Assembly: GCF_009758015.1 (NCBI RefSeq)
Contig: NZ_WSEL01000002.1
Span: 1-42,703, forward strand
Direction of reading: 5' to 3'
Length of the DNA stretch: 42,703 bases
DNA from: Ramlibacter pinisoli
GTDB taxonomy: Bacteria > Pseudomonadota > Gammaproteobacteria > Burkholderiales > Burkholderiaceae_C
The notes beneath the pieces were generated by a model. That model did no database searches and had not been told where the DNA came from. It saw only the letters and a list, made by a program, of their open reading frames with translations. Positions 1-8,647 of the stretch are shown one piece after another (within the stretch, counting starts at the first letter, position 1; each line of letters opens with the position of its first letter). A program made the position numbers and the translations under genes.

Positions 1-1
1 G

Positions 2-85
2 CTGTTCTACAAGGACAACAACCGCATGCTGTTCGGCGACGCCAAGAAGATGCTGGACGAGGTGCTGTCGGCGTTAACGAGCTGA
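2..85 (+). CDS. pntB: NAD(P) transhydrogenase beta subunit, C-terminal end (partial)
   Basis: Only the last 27 codons are in the window; the gene enters from the left edge and stops with TGA at 83-85. The reading includes LFYKDNNRMLFGDAKK, the conserved extreme C-terminus of PntB, the NADP(H)-binding subunit of the membrane-bound proton-translocating transhydrogenase. PntAB uses the proton gradient to pass hydride from NADH to NADP+. It looks like a housekeeping gene that marks the left border of the catabolic region. The identification rests on this short but characteristic tail. Confidence 0.85.
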   Translation: MFYKDNNRMLFGDAKKMLDEVLSALTS

Positions 86-486
86 CACTGCTGCTGCACT
101 CAGTTGCACCGCTGCAGTCATAACGGCGCCCTGCGCCCCCTTGCGGGAAGGCAACACAAGACCGCGGCACATCCTTGCAACGCGCGTTGTGCCGGCCTTC
201 TGTTTCCTCGCCTCAAAGTCCCCTGCCTAAATCGTCGACGTCCCTGATTCATGCAAAAGAGCATTTCGCGTCGACGACTGCTTCTGGCCCGAAAGCCGCC
301 CACTTGCCACCCCACACCGTCACCTGCCACACCTTGAGTGCCCGCGTGGCTCAGGCTCGTCGGATCACCCGTCTACTAGCGGATGAATCCGCCGATGCAT
401 TCAAGGCGAGTTCGCGCAGCGGTTGGCGTGGTTCCTTGTACACAGCCCCAACCTGCGTAGCGGCGAAGGCCGCCGAGATTTCTAGC
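86..486. other. Intergenic region between pntB and operon A
   Basis: About 400 bases separate the end of pntB from the convergent end of operon A. No convincing gene was found on either strand; the open frames here have no recognisable family or ribosome-binding site. A short GC hairpin (GCGGC, loop GAAG, GCCGC) at 460-473 lies just past the operon A stop and might help terminate it, but no T-run follows. Confidence 0.5.
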
Positions 487-1461
487 TCAGCTGGCCTTGA
501 TGTCGAGCCGGCGGACGATCTCAGGATACTCCGCCAAGTCCTGGGCCACGGTGTCGGCCAGTGCCTTGGGCGCTCCGCCAACGAGTTCCCATCCATTCAC
601 CTGCGCCCGCGCCCGCAGCTGTGTGTCCGCCAGCGCCGCGTTCAGTGCACGGTTCAGTGCCGCGATCACCGACCCCGGCGTGCCCTTTGGCACCGCCAGA
701 CCAATCCAGAAGGAAGGGTCGAATTTGCGGAAGTCTGACTCGATCAGGGTCGGTACGTTTGGCAGTGATGCCAAGCGCTTGGACGCCGTCTGCACAAGCG
801 GCACGATGGCGCCGCTCTGAAGTCCCGGTTGCGCCGAGGAAAAGTCGAGCAGCGCGAGTCCCACTTCGCCGCCCATGAGTCCGGTGATCAGCCCACCGCT
901 GCCCCGAAAAGGCACGTGCGTCATCTCGATGCCGGCGAGCTGGCGGAACTGTTCCATCGAGATATGGTTGGCGGCACCGATGCCCGCGCTGCCATAGAAC
1001 ACTTTGCTGGGGTTGGCCTTCGCATAGGCAACCAGTTGCTTCAGCGTCTTGTACGGTGCCTTCGCTGGCGCAGCCAACATGCCGACTGCACGCAACGCCA
1101 GGCCAACAGGGGCGAGGTCGCGCCCCGGTTCTACCTTCGTGCTCTTCTGTACCAGCGGCGCGATGACGTGATTACTGCGCGAGGTGACGAGCACGGTGTA
1201 GCCGTCCGCAGGCGCCGATGTCACCGCGGCCGTCCCGATCAGGCCCGCGGCGCCTGGGCGGTTGTCGATGACGATGGGCTGGCCGAGGCTCGCCCGCATG
1301 CCATCGGCCAGCATGCGTCCGACGATGTCGGATGGCCCGCCGGGCAGGTTCGGCACCACCAGCTTGATCGGATGGTCCGGATAGACGTTGCCCTGCGCCC
1401 AACTGGCGCGAGCAGCGGCCAGCGCTGAGGCGGCGGCCAGGAAGGTGCGGCGGGAGGGCAT
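487..1461 (-). CDS. Bug-family tripartite tricarboxylate transporter substrate-binding protein
   Basis: This 324-aa periplasmic receptor is of the Bug (TctC) type, which captures organic or aromatic acids for TTT importers. The start at 1461 gives a typical export signal (MPSRRTFLAAASALAAARASW, twin arginines then a hydrophobic stretch, cleavage near AQ) with a GGAAA ribosome-binding site; an upstream extension would run back through the neighbouring gene. The mature N-terminus YPDHPIKLVVPNLPGG is the classic Bug beginning, followed by the conserved DNRPGAAGLIGT block. It is the last gene of operon A, 8 bp after the epimerase gene. No TctA/TctB membrane partners are nearby, which is usual for Bug genes. 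It probably binds a substrate or intermediate of the cluster. Confidence 0.9.
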   Translation of the reverse strand: MPSRRTFLAAASALAAARASWAQGNVYPDHPIKLVVPNLPGGPSDIVGRMLADGMRASLGQPIVIDNRPGAAGLIGTAAVTSAPADGYTVLVTSRSNHVIAPLVQKSTKVEPGRDLAPVGLALRAVGMLAAPAKAPYKTLKQLVAYAKANPSKVFYGSAGIGAANHISMEQFRQLAGIEMTHVPFRGSGGLITGLMGGEVGLALLDFSSAQPGLQSGAIVPLVQTASKRLASLPNVPTLIESDFRKFDPSFWIGLAVPKGTPGSVIAALNRALNAALADTQLRARAQVNGWELVGGAPKALADTVAQDLAEYPEIVRRLDIKAS

Positions 1462-1469
1462 CGAGTTTC

Positions 1470-2441
1470 CTACTGGGAACGTCGTCTCAGGGGCGGGGGG
1501 TATCGTGTGGCTAGGGCGCGTAGCACCAGCGCTTCCGGCGAGCCGTCGTCGGCCAGGCCCAGCGCGCGCGCGGCGGAGTTGTCCAGAAGCGGATAGTTGG
1601 CAAACACCGCTTCCAGCGCCGGTTGCGGGGCATAGTCGGCCAGGGCGCGACGATCCGCGCCATACAGGCCAGCGAGGGTATCCACGATCTGGCCCATGGA
1701 CAGGCGCAGCACGGGGAGAGTCCAAGCTCGCGCCGGGTCGGCCCCCACCTCCATGCTCGCGGCGTGGACCAGGTTTTCCGCGCATCGCCAGGCCGACATC
1801 AACCAGGTGGTGGCTTGTGGCGAGACGGGGCAGGTATAGCGCTCGCCGGCAGCGAGTGCGTGCAGGATGTCGCTCATGAAAGCCGAGGCGAAGCCGTTGG
1901 GCTCGCGCGGACGGGCGACGACGCCGGGCAGCCGCACGGAACGGCCGTCCAGCAGGCCGCGCCGGCTGAAGTCCGCCAGCAGGATCTCGCAGGCGAGCTT
2001 GTGCGCGCCATAGGTGAGCGGTGGACCCAAAGGCGTGTCGGGCCGCACAACCTCGGGGAGGGTCGCGCCGTACACCGCGACCGAACTCGCATAGACCACG
2101 ATCGGCGGCCGCTCCCGGCGCACCGCGAGCGCCTCGAACAACGCCAGGCTCGTATCCAGGTTCACGCGCCGGCCCAGCGCGTAGTCCTTCTCGGCGGCAC
2201 CACCCGGCACCGCGGCTAGGTGGATCGTCACATCGGGGGCAAACTCTGCCACCCTCGCCAGCGCGCTCGCCGAACCGAGGTCGCCCTCCAGCGCCAGCGC
2301 GCCCGCCGGTACCCAGGCCAGGCTCTGGTCCGCCAGTGCCAGCGCCGTGATGGAGCTCTCACCGATGCGACCGCGGGCTCGCAATACCTCGACGACCTTG
2401 GTGCCAATGAAACCGCCGGCGCCGGTCACGAGGACTTTCAT
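1470..2441 (-). CDS. NAD-dependent epimerase/dehydrogenase (D-erythronate dehydrogenase-like)
   Basis: This 323-aa protein is an extended short-chain dehydrogenase. It has the N-terminal nucleotide-binding motif GAGGFIG (residues 7-13), the catalytic Ser around 119-120 in YASSVAVYG, and the YxxxK pair at Tyr144/Lys148 (YGAHK). Overall it resembles the DenD group, which oxidises sugar acids such as D-erythronate with NAD, but here it sits among aromatic-degradation genes. A role oxidising a hydroxy-acid product of ring cleavage is inference. Its start at 2441 directly abuts the stop of the cyclase gene at 2442, so the two are probably translated together. Confidence 0.85.
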   Translation of the reverse strand: MKVLVTGAGGFIGTKVVEVLRARGRIGESSITALALADQSLAWVPAGALALEGDLGSASALARVAEFAPDVTIHLAAVPGGAAEKDYALGRRVNLDTSLALFEALAVRRERPPIVVYASSVAVYGATLPEVVRPDTPLGPPLTYGAHKLACEILLADFSRRGLLDGRSVRLPGVVARPREPNGFASAFMSDILHALAAGERYTCPVSPQATTWLMSAWRCAENLVHAASMEVGADPARAWTLPVLRLSMGQIVDTLAGLYGADRRALADYAPQPALEAVFANYPLLDNSAARALGLADDGSPEALVLRALATRYPPPLRRRSQ

Positions 2442-3227
2442 TCAGTCCTCGAAGATCGCGACCGCGCGAGTCCAGCCAGCCGAAGCGCCGCGGATCTTGT
2501 GCGGGAAGCAGCAGATGGTGAAGCCGTCGCCTGGCAGCACTTCCAGGTTGTGCATCTTCTCGATGTGGCAGTAGCCGATGTCCTTGCCGACCTTGTGGCC
2601 CTCCCACAGCAGGCTCTTGTCACCGGTCTCAGCGAACTTCTTTGCTGTGTGCAGCATGGGGGGATCCCAGCTCCAGGCGTCGGTTCCGGTCAGGCGCACG
2701 CCGCGTTCCAGCAGGTGCATCGTGGCCTCGTAGCCCATGCCGCAACCGGTGCTCACGTAGTCGTTGTGCCCGTAGCGGGTGCCGGCGCGCGTGTTGACCA
2801 CCACGATGTCGAGCGGCTTCAGTTCGTGGCCGATGCGCTTCAGTTCCGCATCCACGTCCCGGGCCGTGACGCAGTAGCCGTCGCGGAAGTGACGGAAGTC
2901 CAGCTTCACACCAGGACGGAAGCACCAGTCCAGCGGCACCTGGTCGATAGTGATGGAGGGCTTCTTCTCGCCCAGCTTCGCGTCCATCGTGGAGTGGAAG
3001 TGGTAGGGCGCGTCCACGTGTGTGCCACTGTGCGTGGTCAGACGCACCCATTCCGCGGCCGCGGCCTCCTGATCCGGGAAGTCCTCCGGATTGGTGCCGG
3101 GGTACAGCATCATGAACTCGGCCATCGTGTCCTGGTGCTTGGAATACTCGATCTTGGGCGCCAGCATGGGCGGATCGGACAGGACGTCGTTCTCGAGGTA
3201 GATCGACAGGTCGACGAAACGGGGCAT
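2442..3227 (-). CDS. Cyclase family protein (metal-dependent hydrolase, kynurenine formamidase-like fold)
   Basis: This 261-aa protein belongs to the cyclase/KynB superfamily. The signature HSGTHVDAPYHF is at about residues 66-77, with His66, His70, Asp72 and His76 as the expected metal ligands. Members hydrolyse amides, lactones or cyclic compounds such as N-formylkynurenine and isatin. Tyr- and His-rich segments further on resemble the longer bacterial members found in catabolic operons. The upstream FAH-family gene stops at 3240, 12 bp away. The substrate is unknown; hydrolysis of a ring-opened or lactone intermediate would fit the operon. Confidence 0.85.
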   Translation of the reverse strand: MPRFVDLSIYLENDVLSDPPMLAPKIEYSKHQDTMAEFMMLYPGTNPEDFPDQEAAAAEWVRLTTHSGTHVDAPYHFHSTMDAKLGEKKPSITIDQVPLDWCFRPGVKLDFRHFRDGYCVTARDVDAELKRIGHELKPLDIVVVNTRAGTRYGHNDYVSTGCGMGYEATMHLLERGVRLTGTDAWSWDPPMLHTAKKFAETGDKSLLWEGHKVGKDIGYCHIEKMHNLEVLPGDGFTICCFPHKIRGASAGWTRAVAIFED

Positions 3228-3239
3228 GGTGGGCTCTCC

Positions 3240-4226
3240 TTACTGGGGCCGCTCGGCCTGCACGATGCGTTGGTCGATGGCGCCGAACACGGGTTGCCCA
3301 TCGCAGCGGGCCTCCATGCGCACACGGTCGCCAAACTTCATGAAAGGCGTCCTCGCTGCGCCCGCGGCAATGGATTCAATGGCGCGGCGCTCGGCGATGC
3401 AGGCCGAGCCCTTCTTGTCGCCGGCGTTCGATACCGTGCCCGAGCCGATGATGGTGCCGGCGGATAGGCGCCGGGTGGCGGCCGCATGCGAGATCAGCCG
3501 GTCGAAGCCGAAGTTCATTTCACTCCCGTTCGGGTCGCCAAACCACCGGCCGTTGTATTCGATGCCCAGATCGAGACAGACCCGCGCATCGCGCCAGGCC
3601 GCACCGATCTCGTCTGGGGTCACGGCTACCGGGGCGAAGCTGGACGAAGGCTTGGCCTGAAAGAATCCGAAACCGGTCCGCATCTCGCGCGGGCCGAAGG
3701 CGCGCAGGCTAACATCGTTGATCTGCACCAGCAGCAAGATGCGGCTCGTCGCGAACGGCGCCGTGCAGCCGAGGGGCACGTCGCCGACGATCACGCCGAA
3801 CTCCCCTTCGAAATCGATGCCATGGGCTTCGTCCGGCAGCCGGATGTCGTCGTGCGGGCCCAGCATGTCGTCGGAACCGCCCTGGTACATCAGCGGAATG
3901 GTCTCGATATCCGGCAGGGGCTCCAAGTTGAACGCCTTCTGCATCAACTCGCCGTGGTTGAGGAAGGCCGAGCCGTCGCACCACTGGGGCGCGCGCGGCA
4001 GGGGCGCGGCGGCCCGCCGGGTGTCAAAGTCGAACGCTCCAACCCCGCCGCCCTCGTTCAGCGCCTGGTAGACCGCCTGCAGGCGCGGCGCCGCCGCAGC
4101 CCAGTTCTCTACGGCATGCAGCAGGGTGGGAAGGCCGGTCGGTGCTTCGACCGCTCGCTTCAGGTCACGCGAGACCACGACCAGGCGGCCATCCCTGCTT
4201 CCGTTCTTCAGCGTCGCGAGTTTCAT
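3240..4226 (-). CDS. Fumarylacetoacetate hydrolase family protein
   Basis: This 328-aa protein is of the FAH superfamily. The metal site is visible as IDFEGEFGVIVGD (Glu140 and Glu142) with Asp171 in QINDVSL, and the downstream GSGTVSN block (about 261-267) is typical. Members cleave C-C bonds of acylpyruvates, hydrate 2-oxo-4-enoates or decarboxylate meta-cleavage products. The start at 4226 was chosen because ATG overlaps the upstream stop as ATGA; a longer reading would run deep into the SMP-30 gene. Residues around 75-125 resemble the long two-domain FAH members of betaproteobacterial aromatic clusters. It probably processes a ring-cleavage product; the exact reaction cannot be read from sequence. 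Confidence 0.88.
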   Translation of the reverse strand: MKLATLKNGSRDGRLVVVSRDLKRAVEAPTGLPTLLHAVENWAAAAPRLQAVYQALNEGGGVGAFDFDTRRAAAPLPRAPQWCDGSAFLNHGELMQKAFNLEPLPDIETIPLMYQGGSDDMLGPHDDIRLPDEAHGIDFEGEFGVIVGDVPLGCTAPFATSRILLLVQINDVSLRAFGPREMRTGFGFFQAKPSSSFAPVAVTPDEIGAAWRDARVCLDLGIEYNGRWFGDPNGSEMNFGFDRLISHAAATRRLSAGTIIGSGTVSNAGDKKGSACIAERRAIESIAAGAARTPFMKFGDRVRMEARCDGQPVFGAIDQRIVQAERPQ

Positions 4227-5260
4227 GCGGCATGCCTCTCGTTCCAGTGGATCAGGGGCAAGCCTGCCACCGGGGAGCGGAAACTGGGCAAAGTCGTTCC
4301 CCGCAGGCTGCCCAGGTAGACGGTGTGCAGGTCGGGACCGCCGAAAGTCAGACTGGCCAGCCAGGGCGCCAGCGTCCCGCCGGCGGCGGCCGCGATCTCC
4401 GGCGTGAGCGTACGGGCCTCGAAGTGCGCATTCAGGCACTTCGTGGCTTCGGGGTCGCCGTCATCCAGAAGTGTCAGCACCTCGCCGTCCGGGGTGATCG
4501 CCACCAGCTTGTCGGCCATGATCAACGTGACCCAGAGGTTGCCGAAGGCGTCGAAGGCGAAGCCGTCGGGAAAACCATCGAGTTGGCTCGGCCCGTAGAC
4601 CTCCCGCCGGCCCAGGGATCCGTCCGCTTGCACGCGCAGCCTGGAAATGCGGCGGCCATTGCTTTCCACGACGTACAACCATTCCTCGTTGGCGTCCATC
4701 CGGATCTCGTTGGTGCCCTCGAAACGGTCGGCCACGATGCGCGCGTTGCCTTGCTCGTCAAACAGCGCGATGTAGCCGTCGGCGGCGCGCGCGTTGATCG
4801 AGTCCATCCACGGCCGCATCCGCGTGGTGACGGTCAGGTACAGGCGGCCACGACTGTCCCGCAGGGGGAAATTTGCCTTGCCCAGCGGCTGGCCGTCGAT
4901 TCGATCGAACAGGCGCCGCAGGCGGCCTTCGCGCGTCATCACCTCCACCGCGTCGGTCCCCCAGTTCGCGATCAGGAGGTCGCCGTTGGCCAGGAAGGTC
5001 ATTCCGTTCGGCAGGGAGCCCTGACTCTGCACGTAGCGAGCGTCAAAGTCGGCGCTCGATAAGAACTCCGACTGCGGAGGCACGACGAGGCGCTGGTTTC
5101 CGTCCGGAGCGATCCTCATGGCGCCGCCGCGCGCGTCCGCGGCCCACACGGTGCCGTCCCGCTCTGCGAGGACGCACTCGGGGCGCTGCAGTTCGTGCCC
5201 GACATGGCGGATCGCTGCCCGGTCAACCTGCCAGCCTCGCAGGGGATTGCGCTTGTTCAT
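4223..5260 (-). CDS. SMP-30/gluconolactonase/LRE family protein
   Basis: This 345-aa protein is predicted to be a six-bladed beta-propeller. Repeated blade-like segments are visible (RPECVLAERDGTVWAADARG, LPNGMTFLANGDLLIANWG, FPDGFAFDAFGNLWVTL). The conserved Glu near the N-terminus, the Asn of LPNG and the Asp of FPDG are the usual calcium and substrate ligands of lactonases. It is the first gene of operon A, read divergently from the LysR gene. The start at 5260 (MNKRNPL) leaves room for a shared promoter region; an in-frame start at 5311 would overlap the LysR box and is less likely. It probably opens a lactone intermediate. It overlaps the FAH-family gene by 4 bp. Confidence 0.85.
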   Translation of the reverse strand: MNKRNPLRGWQVDRAAIRHVGHELQRPECVLAERDGTVWAADARGGAMRIAPDGNQRLVVPPQSEFLSSADFDARYVQSQGSLPNGMTFLANGDLLIANWGTDAVEVMTREGRLRRLFDRIDGQPLGKANFPLRDSRGRLYLTVTTRMRPWMDSINARAADGYIALFDEQGNARIVADRFEGTNEIRMDANEEWLYVVESNGRRISRLRVQADGSLGRREVYGPSQLDGFPDGFAFDAFGNLWVTLIMADKLVAITPDGEVLTLLDDGDPEATKCLNAHFEARTLTPEIAAAAGGTLAPWLASLTFGGPDLHTVYLGSLRGTTLPSFRSPVAGLPLIHWNERHAA

Positions 5261-5311
5261 CGCCTGGAAGCATAGGGAGGGGGCGCGCCCGGCGCCAACA
5301 AAATCTGGCAA

Positions 5312-5332
5312 TGGCTGTCATCTGCCTAGCCA
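5312..5332. promoter_or_regulatory. LysR-type binding box TGGCT-N11-AGCCA
   Basis: A perfect dyad with 5-bp arms, TGGCT (5312-5316) and AGCCA (5328-5332), separated by exactly 11 bases. This fits the T-N11-A rule for LysR regulators. It lies in the 96-bp gap between the divergent SMP-30 and LysR genes, where such regulators usually bind to control both directions. Binding by the adjacent regulator is inferred from position. Confidence 0.6.
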
Positions 5333-5356
5333 ATACCTCCGAAGCTACGATTGGGC

Positions 5357-6304
5357 ATGCGCTACCAAAGAATCGACCTCAACCTTCTCATCGCCCTGGA
5401 CGCGCTGCTCGCCGAGCGCAGCGTGACGCGGGCGGCGGAGCGCATGCACATGACGCAGTCGGCCATGAGCAACGTCTTGGCCCGCCTGCGCGAGTACTTC
5501 GACGACCAACTCCTGGTGCCGGTGGGCCGGACGCTGCGGCCGACGCCGCGTGCCGAAAGCCTGGTGCAGCCCGTGCGGGACATCATCCTGAAGGTCGATT
5601 CCACCCTGGGCGTCCGGCCCGAGTTCGAGGCGGCGACCGCGCAACGGCACTTCACGATCATCGCCTCGGACTACCTGTCACACGTGATGCTGACGGAGGT
5701 GCTCCGGCGCATCGCGCTTGTTGCGCCGGGACTCAGCTTCGACATCCGCCCCACCAGCGCGACCATGGCGCAGGACCTGGACCAGGGACGTGCCGATTTC
5801 CTCATCGTGCCTGCCCACCTGACGTTGGCCGACCATCCGCAGGCCGTGCTCTTCGAGGATACCTACCAAGTGGTGGCTTGCGCGCAGCATCCCGATCTGG
5901 CCCATGGCCTGTCCCTGGAGCAATACCAGTTCTTCGGCCATGTCGTCTACCAGCAGGAACGCGGCAGCAACCCCTGGTTCGAGCAGTGGTACGCCAACGA
6001 GCACGGTCAGACCCGGCGCATCGAGGTCATCACCCACGGCTTCGCTCTGATCCCGCGCTTCCTGGTGGGGACCCGGCGTGTCGCCACAGTGCAAACCCGC
6101 CTGGCAATGCAGTTCCAGCAGTTCATGCCGGTGCGCCTGCTACCGCCGCCGATAGAGACGCCGCGCCTGACAGAAGTGTTGCAGTGGCACCGCTACCGCG
6201 CCGACGACCCGGGCGTGCAGTGGGTACGCGACCAGATCATCGCGGAAGCGGAGCGGATGCCGGCACTCTATACCCTTGCCGGCGACCGCAGGCGCCCGCC
6301 GTGA
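5357..6304 (+). CDS. LysR-family transcriptional regulator (NahR/NodD-like)
   Basis: This 315-aa regulator has an N-terminal winged HTH (about residues 3-62: RIDLNLLIALDALLAERSVT, then AAERMHMTQSAMSNVLARLR) and a C-terminal effector-binding domain. The IDLNLL opening is typical of the NahR/NodD/LinR branch, which responds to aromatic inducers. The ATG at 5357 matches the canonical family N-terminus; a TTG two codons upstream is possible. It is divergent from operon A with a LysR box between them, so it most likely controls that operon and itself. A second, similar LysR at 21661-22585 shares the recognition-helix region almost residue for residue. Confidence 0.93.
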   Translation: MRYQRIDLNLLIALDALLAERSVTRAAERMHMTQSAMSNVLARLREYFDDQLLVPVGRTLRPTPRAESLVQPVRDIILKVDSTLGVRPEFEAATAQRHFTIIASDYLSHVMLTEVLRRIALVAPGLSFDIRPTSATMAQDLDQGRADFLIVPAHLTLADHPQAVLFEDTYQVVACAQHPDLAHGLSLEQYQFFGHVVYQQERGSNPWFEQWYANEHGQTRRIEVITHGFALIPRFLVGTRRVATVQTRLAMQFQQFMPVRLLPPPIETPRLTEVLQWHRYRADDPGVQWVRDQIIAEAERMPALYTLAGDRRRPP

Positions 6305-6354
6305 TCGGCTAAGACTGCACCAGAAAATCGCGGGTTTGTTGCCGATAACAATGA

Positions 6355-6775
6355 ATGCCGGGCGCCTTGGTCCACCTGCTGGCGGGCAGGCGCCACGTCA
6401 TGATCGAAGTCGGCGTTGCACTGGCGGGGCAAGGCGGCCATGAAGCCGACTCGAAGGTCAAGGCTTCAAGCATCGGTGGACTTCATCACGCCGGAGACCG
6501 AGACCTCGATCTGGTATTTCTGGGGCATAGCCCGCAGCTTCCGGCCGGAAGACAAAGCGCTCACTGCGAGCATTCGCGAGGGCCTGCGGAAGATCTTTGC
6601 CGAGGACCTTGAGATGCTCGAGCGCCAACAGCAAATCCTGTTGCAACGGCCTGAGCGCCAACTGCTCAAGCTCAGTATCGACACCGGCGGAGTTCATTCG
6701 CGCCGCGTGCTCGACCGGCTGCTCGAAGCCGAGCGTGCGAGCGCAGCGGCCAGCATGGGGAACAAGGCGCGATAA
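6355..6775 (+). pseudogene. Remnant of a VanA-type Rieske oxygenase (C-terminal part, frameshifted)
   Basis: Two overlapping frames together read like the C-terminal third of an aromatic ring-hydroxylating oxygenase of the vanillate demethylase type. From 6355 one frame gives LAGRRHVMIEVGVALAGQGG and continues to KASSI. From about 6478 the next frame gives VDFITPETETSIWYFWGIAR, then EDLEMLERQQQ and a terminal SRRVLDRLLEAERA. The shift lies near 6474-6480, where the homologous reading expects about two more bases. The Rieske domain and the catalytic iron region are absent. It is a decayed paralogue of the kind of enzyme encoded intact at 22625-23710, though from a different subgroup. Confidence 0.8.
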
Positions 6776-6967
6776 GGATGCAGGTCACCTCGCTACCTGA
6801 TCGGTGTTCTAGCTACGAACGGCCACGCCTCCCAGATACTGCTTGTCCCGCTCACGGCAGCCGCACCGTTCGCGGCCCGATGCGCTTCATGTGTGTGAGG
6901 TTCTCAGGATCGGCCCCAATGCCGCCCAGGATCCCCATGCTTGTCACTCATCATGGCGCTCTCGGAA

Positions 6968-8119
6968 TCAGGCAGGTTGAGAGGAAATTGAGGCGTCTTC
7001 CCTGCGCGCGCGCGCGCAGGCGAACATAGCCGAAGAGCACAGGCCGATGGCGGCGGCGACCACGCCAAGGCCGGGGTAGCCCACCAGCTTGACTGCGGTT
7101 CCGCCGAGCACGGGCCCGATGGCGGCGCCCAGCATCAGCATGGCCGGGGTGGCAGCCACCGCGCGGCCGCTGGCGTCGAGGCGGGCGACCAGGCCGAAAA
7201 GGAAGGTGTGGGTGAACACCGTGGTGGCGATGAGCACGGAAACCAGCGGCGCATACAGCGCGAAGGAATCCGTGTGGGTGATAGCAAACACGGCGGCCGC
7301 GTGCACCAGCGGCCCGGCGACGATGACTGCTTCAGGCCTGAGCTTGTGCTGCAGCCATCCTGCGAGCGGCCCCGGCATGAGATTGACGAACCCTGCTGCA
7401 ACCAGCACGGCCGTGACCGCAGCTCCGAAGCCGCGGTCCACACCGACCCGCTCGACGAAGCTGAACATCGTCGCCTGCGCCAAGGCCAAGAGACCAATGC
7501 CCACCATGCAGAACCAGGCCGCGCGCGGCAAGGGCGCATTCGGCCCGTCGAGACGCTCGCTCCCTCCCCCGAGCTTCGGAAAGGACGCAGTGGCCACGAT
7601 GCAGGCCAAGGTCATCACGGCGGCGAATAGGAAGAAGAGGGCCGCGCCGCCCTGCCCCGCCACCAGTTTGGATCCGCCCCCAAGGATGAAGATGCCGAAC
7701 AGGGCGAGCGCGAATCCCGCCAATGCGAACAGCCGGTGCGGGTTGGCGCTGCGCCCGATGCAGCCGTGGGTGACGCTGAGTGCGCAACCGGCGCCCATGC
7801 CGCCGATGCAGTGCAACAGCGCCATGAGTGGATAGGACGCCGTGAGCGCGACACCGAGAAAGGAGAGCCCGGCAATGGCAAAGCCTCCCACGGCGGCCTG
7901 GCGGGCTGGCACGCGCGTGAAGCGCGGAGCCAGCAGCATGCTACTGACCACCTGGCCGCCCAGGAACAGGCTGGCCAGCAAGCCGGCCTGTTGGGGATCG
8001 AGCTTGTACGTGCCGACAAGCGCCGCCCCGACCCATACCGGCAGTGCCACAAGATCCAGCATGCCGGCGCAGTGGGCGACTAGCAATGCAGCGATGCCGC
8101 TGCGGGAGGGAGTGGGCAT
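6968..8119 (-). CDS. MFS transporter
   Basis: This 383-aa protein has about 12 hydrophobic segments and no soluble domain, as expected for a major facilitator superfamily permease in the inner membrane. The start at 8119 (MPTPSRSGIAALLVAHCAGM) puts the first membrane helix right after a short cytoplasmic tail; a longer frame upstream overlaps the Bug remnant on the other strand and lacks sense. It stands alone, flanked by two pseudogenes, and looks intact. It might import or export an aromatic acid, but no substrate-specific motif is seen. Confidence 0.8.
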   Translation of the reverse strand: MPTPSRSGIAALLVAHCAGMLDLVALPVWVGAALVGTYKLDPQQAGLLASLFLGGQVVSSMLLAPRFTRVPARQAAVGGFAIAGLSFLGVALTASYPLMALLHCIGGMGAGCALSVTHGCIGRSANPHRLFALAGFALALFGIFILGGGSKLVAGQGGAALFFLFAAVMTLACIVATASFPKLGGGSERLDGPNAPLPRAAWFCMVGIGLLALAQATMFSFVERVGVDRGFGAAVTAVLVAAGFVNLMPGPLAGWLQHKLRPEAVIVAGPLVHAAAVFAITHTDSFALYAPLVSVLIATTVFTHTFLFGLVARLDASGRAVAATPAMLMLGAAIGPVLGGTAVKLVGYPGLGVVAAAIGLCSSAMFACARARREDASISSQPA

Positions 8120-8221
8120 AGCGAAGGCGCGCAAGCGCTCAATTGAAAGCTGCGCGAAGCGTACGCGGCAGACGCAGGCGGGCCAAATGGGAAATCTCCA
8201 TGGCATGCATTCATGCGGGCG

Positions 8222-8482
8222 ATACCAAGGGTCAACCCTGGTATTGGCCGGATCGAACGCGCGCGCAAGCAGACCACCGTCTTCGAATACGGCAACATCG
8301 GTCCTGGCTCGATCTTCCACTTCGCCGGCGAGGCCTCGAAGGAACAAGGCCGCATTCTCCTGCTCCGCATTCCTTGAAAGTGGGACGGTCCCATGGTGCA
8401 GGACCTGCTCGGCGGCCAGCTCGGCGTGGCCTTCCTACCTTCCGCCGACACCCTGACTCCGGAGCGATCGAGAACGCCGTGA
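8222..8482 (+). pseudogene. Remnant of a Bug-family substrate-binding protein
   Basis: One frame reads YGNIGPGSIFHFAGEASKEQ, then GRILLLRIP, an in-frame TGA at 8375-8377, and then KWDGPMVQDLLGGQLGVAFL. This matches the central part of Bug receptors, where a GSxGxGSxxHLAGE block is followed by a VPYKGxGPxxxDLLGGQ block. The stop replaces the expected aromatic residue, and both ends of the gene are missing. It is therefore a non-functional fragment. The intact relative in this window is at 487-1461. Confidence 0.75.
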
Positions 8483-8620
8483 GCGAGTGCGCCGGATCCT
8501 CACTCTGATGCCGCTGTCATTGCCGATGCCAGCGAAGCGGCTCAATTTCGACCAGGCACATCACGCGCACTGGCCGTTGGCTTGCAAGTTGCACAGCCAT
8601 CGGCCGGGGTAGCGTTGCAA

Positions 8621-8638
8621 AGCGCGGCATGCCGCGCT
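8621..8638 (-). terminator. Perfect 18-bp palindrome after operon B
   Basis: AGCGCGGCATGCCGCGCT is a perfect inverted repeat lying 10 bases past the stop of the last gene of operon B. On the minus strand it is followed by TTTGCAA, a weak T-run. It is a plausible factor-independent terminator for the long transcript. Confidence 0.45.
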
Positions 8639-8647
8639 CAGTCCTGT

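Noticed and set aside
4873..6312. Long plus-strand open frame of about 479 codons
   Set aside because: It overlaps the SMP-30 gene on the other strand and the LysR gene in another frame. Its translation is a run of Arg, Pro, Ala and Gly typical of shadow frames in GC-rich DNA.
8120..8347. N-terminal extension of the MFS transporter
   Set aside because: The extra 76 residues are non-hydrophobic and antisense to a recognisable Bug fragment; the first membrane helix follows naturally from the start at 8119.
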